Shown piece after piece: positions 1 to 5,689 of a stretch of 9,489 nt of DNA. The stretch comes from Lachnospiraceae bacterium. Lineage in GTDB: Bacteria; Bacillota_A; Clostridia; Lachnospirales; Lachnospiraceae. Position 1 is the first letter of the stretch, and every line of letters starts with the position of its first letter. Under the pieces are notes generated by a model, which had not been told where the DNA came from, did no database searches, and worked only from the letters and a program-made list of their open reading frames with translations. The position numbers and the translations under genes were made by a program. Location: assembly GCA_017435025.1 (NCBI GenBank), contig JAFSFU010000217.1:1-9489 (forward strand), in the 5' to 3' direction.

Positions 1-45
1 CATCATGATCTGTTCTCTCTTTTTATCCGCATCTTTCGTTAACAT
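1..45 (-). CDS. 5' end of a gene running off the left edge; possible IS1182-type transposase
   Basis: On the minus strand an ATG at 45-43 opens a frame that stays open to the window edge: MLTKDADKKREQIMM. A purine-rich GGAAGG/GGCGG ribosome binding site (about 52-61) and an extended -10 promoter lie directly upstream, so a real gene start is well supported. Its identity is not: only 15 residues are visible. From memory, the KKREQI pattern near the N-terminus resembles IS1182/DUF772-type transposases, which often begin this way before a conserved LVP-DHLLR stretch, but that stretch is outside the window. Any other protein with a charged N-terminus remains possible. Confidence 0.5.
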   Translation of the reverse strand, partial: MLTKDADKKREQIMM

Positions 46-51
46 AAAAAC

Positions 52-80
52 ACCGCCTTCCTGATATAACCATTATACCA
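52..80 (-). promoter_or_regulatory. Extended -10 promoter and RBS of the left-edge gene
   Basis: Reading the minus strand, TGGTATAAT (80-72) is a perfect TGN extended -10 with a consensus TATAAT at 77-72. No good -35 hexamer lies 16-18 bp upstream, which fits an extended -10 promoter. The start codon follows about 27 bases later, preceded by a GGAAGGCGG ribosome binding site, so the leader is very short. Confidence 0.55.
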
Positions 81-100
81 TGAATGCGGTGATAAATGTA

Positions 101-124
101 GAAAAGCCCGAGCGGATGCTCGGG
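101..124 (-). terminator. Rho-independent terminator of the symporter gene
   Basis: The minus strand reads CCCGAGC-ATCC-GCTCGGG (124-107) followed by CTTTTCTACATTT. This is a 7-bp, mostly GC stem with a 4-nt loop and a U-rich tail. It lies about 80 bases after the stop codon of the symporter gene and just before the promoter of the next minus-strand gene, so it separates the two transcription units. Confidence 0.7.
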
Positions 125-142
125 ACTTTGTCTACAGTCTGT

Positions 143-164
143 GGAGGTCTCCGAAGAGACCTCC
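143..164 (-). other. Stable UUCG-tetraloop hairpin in the symporter 3' UTR
   Basis: On the minus strand GGAGGTCTC-TTCG-GAGACCTCC forms a perfect 9-bp stem closed by a C(UUCG)G loop, one of the most stable RNA tetraloops. It begins 38 bases after the symporter stop codon. No U-tract follows, so it is not an obvious terminator itself. It could protect the 3' end or pause polymerase ahead of the terminator at 124-101. Confidence 0.6.
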
Positions 165-202
165 TGATTTGTTTATGTAGTTGTATGTTCTCAAACTTTC
201 GA

Positions 203-1594
203 TTATTTCTGAGCTTCCTTTAACAGCTGTTTTACCATTGCAGTACCTGCAACTAAGCCCACAACGTTCGGAAGAACCATCAGGTAGTTCGCAAAGTCAG
301 TAAGCTCCCAAACCAGATCGGAAGATGTTACAGTACCCAGGAAGATGAATACCAGGGAGACTGCTGTGTAAGGGAGGACACCTTTCTTACCGAATAAGTA
401 GCTAACGTTAACTTTACCGAACATGTTCCAGCCAAGAATGGTGGAGAATGCAAAGAAGAACAGAGCAACCGCTACGAATGCAGCACCAAGGCTTTCACCG
501 AATACTACACCGAAAGCAGTCTGAGCCAGGTTTGTCTTGGTCAGAACAGTCTGTGCAGCAGCAGCGCCGCAGTCAGCAAGCGGACCGCCTGCTGTGTACA
601 GAGTACAGATGATAACAAGAGCATTCAGTGTAAGAACTACGAATGTGTCGATGAAAACACCAGCCATAGCTACAGTACCCTGCTCGTGCGGGATCTTAAC
701 GTTCGCCTGTGCATGTGCGTGCGGTGTGGAACCCATACCAGCCTCGTTGGAGAACAGACCACGTTTTGCACCCTGGGAGATCGCTGTCTTGATAGCGATA
801 CCGAAGGAACCACCGATGATAGCCTGCGGCTGGAATGCATACTTGAAGATAAGGCCAAATGTCTCCGGGATGTACTGAATTCTTGCGATCAGTACGATAA
901 CGCCGCCTGCCAGGAAGAGAGCAGCCATAACCGGAACCAGTTTTTCAGTAACAGATGCAAGTCTCTGAGTACCGCCGATGAAGATCAGAGCACAGATAGC
1001 AACCAGGATGATACCTACGATCCAAGCCGGGATACCAAATGCAGTCTGGATTGTGGAACCGATGGAGTTGGACTGTACCATACAGCCGAAGAATCCAAGT
1101 GCAACAGTGATGGCGATTGCGAAGAAACCAGCCAGGAACTTACCAAATCCACCCTTAACGAAGGTTGTGATGTAGTAAACCGGACCACCAAGTACTTCGC
1201 CGTCTTTCACGATACGTGTCTTCTGAGCCAGAACAGCCTCAGCGTAGATGGTAGACATGCCTAAGAAGGCGATGACCCACATCCAGAAGATGGCACCAGG
1301 ACCACCTGTTAAGATAGCACCGGAAGCACCGACGATATTACCGGTACCAACCTGCGCTGCGATGGCAGTAGCAACTGCCTGGAAGGAACTCATACCGCTC
1401 TCCTGTTTACCGCCTTTCAGATTCAGGTTACCGAAGATGCTCTTCAGACCCTGACCCAGATAGCGCTGAACGAAACCAGTCTGGATTGTGAACCAAAGAC
1501 CGGCGCCAACAAGCAGAACGATCAGAATGTAGTCAGACAGGAATGCATTCGCTTTCTGCACGAGCGGGAGTAAAGTTGTGTTTAAAGCTTCCAT
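203..1594 (-). CDS. AGCS-family Na+(H+):alanine/glycine symporter
   Basis: The 463-residue polytopic membrane protein is a member of the alanine or glycine:cation symporter family (AGCS), which imports alanine or glycine with Na+ or H+. Length is normal for the family. Visible hallmarks are VGTGNIVG at residues 82-89, the sodium:alanine symporter signature GGPGAIFWMWVIAFLG at 97-112, and GLFSNEAGMGSTPHAHA at 279-295. The start is set by AAGGAGG 7 bases before the ATG. The gene appears to be transcribed alone, from a promoter at 1652-1624 and ended by hairpins at 164-101. Arginine, glycine and threonine codons look restricted (AGA/CGT, GGT, ACA/ACT), hinting at good expression. The exact substrate (alanine, glycine, or glutamine as for some AlsT-type members) cannot be read from sequence. 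Confidence 0.93.
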   Translation of the reverse strand: MEALNTTLLPLVQKANAFLSDYILIVLLVGAGLWFTIQTGFVQRYLGQGLKSIFGNLNLKGGKQESGMSSFQAVATAIAAQVGTGNIVGASGAILTGGPGAIFWMWVIAFLGMSTIYAEAVLAQKTRIVKDGEVLGGPVYYITTFVKGGFGKFLAGFFAIAITVALGFFGCMVQSNSIGSTIQTAFGIPAWIVGIILVAICALIFIGGTQRLASVTEKLVPVMAALFLAGGVIVLIARIQYIPETFGLIFKYAFQPQAIIGGSFGIAIKTAISQGAKRGLFSNEAGMGSTPHAHAQANVKIPHEQGTVAMAGVFIDTFVVLTLNALVIICTLYTAGGPLADCGAAAAQTVLTKTNLAQTAFGVVFGESLGAAFVAVALFFFAFSTILGWNMFGKVNVSYLFGKKGVLPYTAVSLVFIFLGTVTSSDLVWELTDFANYLMVLPNVVGLVAGTAMVKQLLKEAQK

Positions 1595-1623
1595 ATAATA
1601 CCTCCTTGTTTTATGTTAATATA

Positions 1624-1652
1624 TTTATACCACAGAGGAATATGACTAACCA
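1624..1652 (-). promoter_or_regulatory. Promoter of the AGCS symporter gene
   Basis: The minus strand shows TGGTATAAA, an extended -10 with the hexamer TATAAA at 1629-1624. A weak -35, TGGTTA (1652-1647), lies exactly 17 bp upstream. The leader would be only about 20-25 nt, too short for a glycine riboswitch or attenuator. The weak -35 suggests an activator may help, and a direct repeat lies just upstream. Confidence 0.55.
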
Positions 1653-1654
1653 GT

Positions 1655-1673
1655 TAAGAAGGTGCTAAGAAGG
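1655..1673 (-). repeat. 11-bp-phased direct repeat next to the symporter -35
   Basis: The plus strand reads TAAGAAGG-TGC-TAAGAAGG, two identical 8-mers with an 11-bp period. On the minus strand this is CCTTCTTA twice, ending 2 bases upstream of the putative -35 at 1652-1647. Tandem sites one helical turn apart beside a weak -35 are a common layout for OmpR/PhoB-type response regulators and some other activators. This is an inferred operator; no binding protein is encoded in the window. Confidence 0.35.
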
Positions 1674-1732
1674 AATGCGAAATTGTTTGCTCGCTGTTAG
1701 TGGGGGATCGAAAGGATACAAAGAGGAAACGA

Positions 1733-1748
1733 GAATACGTCTGTATTC
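1733..1748. promoter_or_regulatory. Palindromic operator candidate upstream of the MFS operon
   Basis: GAATAC-GTCT-GTATTC is a perfect 6-bp inverted repeat with a 4-bp centre. It ends 3 bp before the TTGACG -35 of the MFS promoter. Its position, symmetry and 16-bp size fit a dimeric regulator site. It is upstream of the predicted transcript, so an RNA hairpin role is unlikely. Confidence 0.35.
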
Positions 1749-1751
1749 AAC

Positions 1752-1780
1752 TTGACGCATCCGATAAAAAATGATATGGT
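1752..1780 (+). promoter_or_regulatory. Promoter of the MFS-GDPD operon
   Basis: TTGACG (1752-1757) is 17 bp from TATGGT (1775-1780), giving a near-consensus -35 and an acceptable -10. The frame of the MFS gene stays open back through this region, and the TTG of the -35 could be misread as a start codon. The promoter argues for the downstream ATG at 1830 as the true start. Confidence 0.55.
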
Positions 1781-1829
1781 GGAAGGTAACAATCAAAAGG
1801 ATTTTCTGATAAAACGGAGGATTTGCGAG

Positions 1830-3125
1830 ATGAAATTAAACTACAAAAGAACGATATTGATCGGTCTGGCATTCATGTCGATCTCTGCTTTCTGGCAGAT
1901 GTATGACAATGTAATCCCGCTGATCTTAAAGAATTCCTTCGGTCTGGGCGAGACGGTGACCGGCACGATCATGGCGGCGGATAATGTTCTTGCCCTGTTC
2001 CTGCTTCCGCTGTTCGGAAGTCTGTCAGACAAGGTGAATACACCGATCGGAAAACGTATGCCGTTTATTCTCGGCGGCACAGCATTGGCGCTGACGTTCC
2101 TGATGCTGATCCCGTTTGCGGACCAGACAAGGAATCTGGCATTGTTTGTGATCAGCCTGTTTGCCCTTCTGGTTTCCATGGGTCTTTATCGCTCTCCGGC
2201 GGTGGCTTTGATGCCGGATCTGACTCCGAAGCCGCTTCGAAGCGCGGGCAATGCGGTGATCAATCTGATGGGTGCTGTTGGCGGTGTCTATACGTTGATC
2301 ATGATCAAAGTGATGGTTGGTTCCGGTGATACTCCGAACTACTATCCCCTGTTTATTTCTGTGGGCCTGATGATGGCAATCTGTGTGGCAGTTCTTTTCC
2401 TGACGATCAAAGAGAAAAAACTGCGTGCAGAAATGGAAAAAATGGACAGTAATGAAAGGGCAGCGGATGTACAGACGGAAAAAACGAATGCGGCAGCCGG
2501 CTCCACGGCACTGCCGAAAGATGTGAGACGAAGCCTGACCTTCATTTTAATTTCCATTGCCCTTTGGTTTACCGCATACAATGCAGTAACAACAGCGTTT
2601 TCCAGATATGCGACCCATGTTTGGGGACTTGAAAATGGCGGTTATGCAGACTGCCTGATGGTGGCAACGGTTGCTGCAATTTTAAGCTATATTCCGATCG
2701 GTGCGATTTCCGGTAAGCTAGGAAGAAAGAAGACCATTCAGATCGGTATTGTTCTTCTGGCGTCCTGTTATGCAGCTGCCGGACTGTTTAACAGTTACCA
2801 TGTGGTTATGAACCTGTTCTTTGGTCTGATCGGTTTTGCATGGGCGGCGATCAATGTCAACTCACTGCCGATGGTTGTAGAGATGAGTAATGCCGGAGAC
2901 GTGGGTAAATATACCGGTCTTTACTATACCTTCTCCATGTCCGCGCAGGTGATCACACCGATCTTATCCGGTTTCTTGCTGGAACATGTGTCCTACCGTA
3001 CACTGTTTCCGTACGCGGTGGTATTCAGTGCAATGGCGTTCTGCACCATGTCCATGGTAAAACACGGTGATTCCAAGCCAATGCCGAAGAAAAAGATGCT
3101 GGAAAACTTTGATGTGGAAGATTAA
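1830..3125 (+). CDS. MFS transporter, SLC45/GPH-like (probable sugar or glycoside:cation symporter)
   Basis: The 431-residue protein has about 12 hydrophobic segments in two halves, joined by a charged cytoplasmic loop (about residues 192-235, rich in K, E and N). MFS motif A appears after the second helix as GSLSDKVNTPIGKRMPF (63-79), with the long SD-x-x-GKR-x-PF form seen in SLC45/sucrose carriers and GPH symporters. A degenerate copy, SGKLGRKK (294-301), sits in the second half. The start is ATG 1830, with GGAGG at 1816-1820 and 9-nt spacing. A longer reading from TTG 1752 is rejected because it overlaps the promoter and lacks a ribosome binding site. The GDPD gene follows after 30 bases with no terminator, so the two are probably co-transcribed. 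Substrate is unknown: a sugar, glycoside or polyol is the family-based guess, and a glycerophosphodiester or its released alcohol is suggested by the partner gene. Confidence 0.85.
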   Translation: MKLNYKRTILIGLAFMSISAFWQMYDNVIPLILKNSFGLGETVTGTIMAADNVLALFLLPLFGSLSDKVNTPIGKRMPFILGGTALALTFLMLIPFADQTRNLALFVISLFALLVSMGLYRSPAVALMPDLTPKPLRSAGNAVINLMGAVGGVYTLIMIKVMVGSGDTPNYYPLFISVGLMMAICVAVLFLTIKEKKLRAEMEKMDSNERAADVQTEKTNAAAGSTALPKDVRRSLTFILISIALWFTAYNAVTTAFSRYATHVWGLENGGYADCLMVATVAAILSYIPIGAISGKLGRKKTIQIGIVLLASCYAAAGLFNSYHVVMNLFFGLIGFAWAAINVNSLPMVVEMSNAGDVGKYTGLYYTFSMSAQVITPILSGFLLEHVSYRTLFPYAVVFSAMAFCTMSMVKHGDSKPMPKKKMLENFDVED

Positions 3126-3155
3126 ACATGGCGGAAAGAATAACGGAGGCATAAT

Positions 3156-3983
3156 ATGAATGTTGTAACATGGATGTTTGTCCTGTTTTTGTTGGCGTCT
3201 GCAATTTACCTGTTTCTGGTTGCACCGCGCATGATACAGAAACCGGATGTTTCGGTACTTCGCGGTGTGCATTACGCCCACCGGGGACTGCATGATAATA
3301 AGACTGACGCGCCGGAAAACTCTATGAAGGCGTTTCAGCTGGCGGTGGATGCCGGCTATGGTATCGAGATGGATGTGCAGCTCAGCAAAGATGAGGTGCC
3401 GGTGGTGTTTCATGATGAGAGTCTGAAACGCATGTGCGGCGTAGACGGAAAGGTTTGGGAGTATACTTTGGAGGAATTGCAGAAGATGAAGCTGGCGGAC
3501 TCTGAGGAGACGATTCCGACCTTTGAAAAGGTTCTGGAGCTGGTGGGAGGCAAGGTGCCGCTGATCGTGGAATATAAACTGGATGTTCCAAGCACCAGAG
3601 TCTGTGAACTGGCGGACCCGATGCTGCAGAAATACAAAGGAGTTTACTGTATCGAGAGCTTCCATCCGTTTGCAGTCAGATGGTATAGGAAGCATCGCCC
3701 GGAGGTGATCCGAGGTCAGCTGTCCCAAAACTTTATGAAGCTTGATAAGTACAAAGGAAAGTTCATTTTCTGGATGTTATCGAATCTTCTGACGAATGTA
3801 CTGACGCGCCCGGATTTCATCGCTTATAATCACAATGATTATAAGGATGTGTCGCGAAATGTCTGCACGAAACTGGGGGCACTTCCGGTGGCATACACCG
3901 TTCGCAGTCAGGAAGAGTATGAAAAGGTTAAAAACGCGTTTGATCTGTTCATCTTTGACAGCTTTATTCTGGAAAATAGATAG
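3156..3983 (+). CDS. Membrane-anchored glycerophosphodiester phosphodiesterase (GDPD family)
   Basis: The 275-residue enzyme should hydrolyse glycerophosphodiesters to glycerol 3-phosphate and an alcohol, feeding phospholipid or teichoic-acid turnover. One hydrophobic segment (about residues 4-23) precedes the GDPD TIM barrel. The catalytic set is visible: H42-R43 in YAHRG, APENS at 52-56, metal ligands E71 and D73 in EMDVQ, H86-D87 in VVFHD, and E139-x-K141 in VEYK. A conserved-looking ESFHP motif occurs further on. GGAGG lies 6 bases before the ATG (3145-3149). It is the second gene of the MFS operon and is followed by a terminator at 4003-4041. The anchor has no basic residues before it and R25, K29 and R36 after it. 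By the positive-inside rule this would place the catalytic domain in the cytoplasm, but that is inference. Confidence 0.92.
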   Translation: MNVVTWMFVLFLLASAIYLFLVAPRMIQKPDVSVLRGVHYAHRGLHDNKTDAPENSMKAFQLAVDAGYGIEMDVQLSKDEVPVVFHDESLKRMCGVDGKVWEYTLEELQKMKLADSEETIPTFEKVLELVGGKVPLIVEYKLDVPSTRVCELADPMLQKYKGVYCIESFHPFAVRWYRKHRPEVIRGQLSQNFMKLDKYKGKFIFWMLSNLLTNVLTRPDFIAYNHNDYKDVSRNVCTKLGALPVAYTVRSQEEYEKVKNAFDLFIFDSFILENR

Positions 3984-4002
3984 TCTTAATATACGAGATG
4001 AT

Positions 4003-4041
4003 AAAAGGCCGTTCACCGAAAATATGGTGAGCGGCCTTTTT
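4003..4041. terminator. Bidirectional terminator between convergent genes
   Basis: A 15-bp stem (4003-4017 with 4026-4040) encloses an 8-nt loop and has one internal G-U pair at 4012/4031. The plus strand ends in TTTTT (4037-4041) and the minus strand in TTTT. It lies 20 bases after the GDPD stop and 17 bases beyond the MATE stop, so it serves both. The wobble becomes an A-C mismatch in the minus-strand RNA, making that direction slightly weaker. Confidence 0.85.
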
Positions 4042-4057
4042 AGGTCAATTTGGAATA

Positions 4058-5449
4058 CTATGCTTCCTCCAAACGGTTTAACGGATTCCAGTGTCCACGC
4101 TTATAGTGGATCAGGAACAGGGTGAAGAGAAGCATATTGTGGGAGATCATGCATCCCCACGCGGAAACGAGCGTCATATGTAACAGCTGGGTACAGATGA
4201 AGGTACCGATGATGCGGATGCCCCACATGCCCAGGATATTGAATTTGAACGGTGTTACGGTTTCGCCGACACCGAGCATCATACCTTCGATAATAATGGA
4301 TACGCCGTAGAACGGTTCGGATACAGCCACCATGCGAAGAACGGTGGAGCCCAGGCTGATGACAGCCGGATCTTTTGTAAAGATGCCCATCATCGTCGGT
4401 GCGAAGATAAAGAGCAGAGAACCGGAGATGATCATTAAGATCACTTCCACCCAGATGATCATATGGGAGAATTCTTTCATCTTCTTGTTGTCGTTTGCTC
4501 CGAGGGCATTGCCTGCCAGCGTTGCGGCCGCAGTCTGCATACCGTAACCCGGAATATAAAAGGCGGATTCGACCGTATTGGCGATCGTGTGCGCCGCCGT
4601 GGAGATTTCACCCAGAGAGTTGACCATGGATGCGAACGCCACGTAGCCGAGAGATGTTCCGAAACGCTGCATCATATTCGGAAGAGCAACCTTTAAACAC
4701 GGTCGTAAGATCTGCATATCCACAGCCAGTTTCTGACCTTTCGGAGAGAGAACCGGATGCTTCCAAAGCGCGATGGTCATATAGATACCGCCGACCGTAA
4801 AGGCCGTCGCACTGGCGATCGCCGCACCGACAACACCGAGACCGGCACTCGGGATCACAAGTTCCAGGGACGCGATCTGAATATGGTGGGTCGGGAAGAT
4901 CAGCAGGAAGTTTAAAACAATGTTTACCACGTTTACAATGATGCCAACCCGCATCGGTGTTTTTGTGTCGCCGGCGGCGCGGAGAGCCGTACCGAAGATG
5001 ATCGTTGCGGCACGGGGCAGCATTGGAATATATAAGATAAAGAAGTAAGTGGATGCCAGAGACTGGATCGACGGGTCAACCTGCATCCATTTCGGGATCA
5101 TTCCGCTTAAAGAAAGTGCCAGGATCGTAAACACGGTACCGGACACCAGAGTTGCAAGAACGGCCTGTGTCACAATCTTGGCCGCATGTTCCTTGTTGCC
5201 GGCACCGTATGCGCGGGCGATAAAGGACAGGAAGCCGATACCGAGGGCAGAAAGGGAACTGCTGAGCAGCCAGTTGATCGTTGTTGTGGAGCCGACGGCA
5301 GCAGTTGCATGGGTGCCGAGAGCACCGACCATTGCCGTATCGATGTACTGAACGGCGGTCTGCATGAGCTGTTCCAGCATGGTTGGCCATGCCAGTGAAA
5401 AGATCACAGGGAGCATAGCGTAGTTATTCTTTGTTTTACTGCGTTTCAT
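4058..5449 (-). CDS. MATE family efflux transporter (first of a divergent pair)
   Basis: The 463-residue polytopic protein belongs to the multidrug and toxic compound extrusion (MATE) family, which exports cationic drugs or metabolites against Na+ or H+ entry. Length and two-lobe organisation (about 12 helices) are typical. N-lobe hallmarks are P22 in the first helix, YIDTAMVGALG at 35-45, ARAYGAGN in the next helix pair, and TALRAAGDTKTPM. The C-lobe repeats the pattern with ASMVNSLG and AGNALGAND. I place the start at 5449 because AGAGGT lies 7 bases upstream (5462-5457). An in-frame ATG nine codons earlier (5476) has no ribosome binding site. The gene is divergent from another MATE gene across 240 bp and appears monocistronic. 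Substrate is unknown. Confidence 0.93.
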   Translation of the reverse strand: MKRSKTKNNYAMLPVIFSLAWPTMLEQLMQTAVQYIDTAMVGALGTHATAAVGSTTTINWLLSSSLSALGIGFLSFIARAYGAGNKEHAAKIVTQAVLATLVSGTVFTILALSLSGMIPKWMQVDPSIQSLASTYFFILYIPMLPRAATIIFGTALRAAGDTKTPMRVGIIVNVVNIVLNFLLIFPTHHIQIASLELVIPSAGLGVVGAAIASATAFTVGGIYMTIALWKHPVLSPKGQKLAVDMQILRPCLKVALPNMMQRFGTSLGYVAFASMVNSLGEISTAAHTIANTVESAFYIPGYGMQTAAATLAGNALGANDNKKMKEFSHMIIWVEVILMIISGSLLFIFAPTMMGIFTKDPAVISLGSTVLRMVAVSEPFYGVSIIIEGMMLGVGETVTPFKFNILGMWGIRIIGTFICTQLLHMTLVSAWGCMISHNMLLFTLFLIHYKRGHWNPLNRLEEA

Positions 5450-5510
5450 GATCAATACCTCTGAATTTCCGGTCATATTTCATGATCGATTTTTGATATA
5501 CATCATGTTA

Positions 5511-5539
5511 ATTATAGAGGATTTTAGGGGAAACTGCAA
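5511..5539 (-). promoter_or_regulatory. Promoter of the minus-strand MATE gene
   Basis: On the minus strand TTGCAG (5539-5534) is followed after exactly 17 bp by a consensus TATAAT (5516-5511). The -35 lies inside the left arm of the 12-bp inverted repeat at 5531-5542. The predicted leader is roughly 55 nt. The hexamers and spacer length are identical to those of the opposite promoter at 5591-5619. Confidence 0.75.
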
Positions 5540-5599
5540 CTGATTTGCATCCCGGTCACTAGGGGAGACCGCCCGCATGATTTGAAACAGTTGCAGTTT
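5531..5599. repeat. Perfect 12-bp inverted repeat joining the two MATE promoters
   Basis: The left arm AAACTGCAACTG (5531-5542) is the exact reverse complement of the right arm CAGTTGCAGTTT (5588-5599), with 45 bp between. Each arm contains the -35 hexamer of one divergent promoter. Each arm is also a tandem of two near-identical hexamers (CAGTTG-CAGTTT). Both arms are upstream of the predicted transcripts, so a DNA operator is far likelier than an RNA structure. The interior holds a smaller inverted repeat, CGGTC (5553-5557) with GACCG (5567-5571), and a direct repeat TGATTTG (5541-5547 and 5578-5584). Confidence 0.65.
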
Positions 5600-5619
5600 G
5601 GAACAGAGTCCATTATAAT
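5591..5619 (+). promoter_or_regulatory. Promoter of the plus-strand MATE gene
   Basis: TTGCAG (5591-5596), a 17-bp spacer and TATAAT (5614-5619) mirror the opposite promoter. The -35 lies in the right arm of the inverted repeat. The predicted leader is about 65 nt and ends with the ribosome binding site AGGAGG at 5676-5681. Confidence 0.75.
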
Positions 5620-5689
5620 GGTAGTTGTGGAATTGGGCGAAAATGGCCGGATTTCAGAAATAATTGAAAGATAACAGGAGGAAAAGGCG

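Noticed and set aside
686..1264. Plus-strand open frame of 192 codons inside the symporter gene
   Set aside because: Antisense shadow of a conserved transporter; the translation is rich in C, D, T and S and resembles no protein family.
1595..1623. Glycine or other riboswitch ahead of the amino-acid symporter
   Set aside because: The predicted leader is only about 20-25 nt, too short for an aptamer.
1752..1829. Longer MFS reading frame starting at TTG 1752
   Set aside because: The TTG belongs to a near-consensus -35 hexamer, there is no ribosome binding site, and the added 26 residues are hydrophilic and unlike the family. ATG 1830 has GGAGG at good spacing.
3128..3154. Eight-codon leader peptide between the MFS and GDPD genes
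   Set aside because: The small ATG-to-TAA frame has no ribosome binding site, and its end overlaps the ribosome binding site of the GDPD gene by chance.
2964..3728. Long minus-strand open frame (254 codons) over the MFS-GDPD operon
   Set aside because: It lies antisense to two well-supported genes, has a low-complexity composition rich in H, R and Q, no ribosome binding site and no recognisable family.
5450..5476. Upstream ATG at 5476 for the minus-strand MATE gene
   Set aside because: No Shine-Dalgarno sequence precedes it, while AGAGGT is correctly spaced for the ATG at 5449.
5551..5571. MerR-type operator around CTAGGGGAG
   Set aside because: The dyad is imperfect apart from CGGTC/GACCG and is not in the spacer of either promoter, where MerR proteins act.
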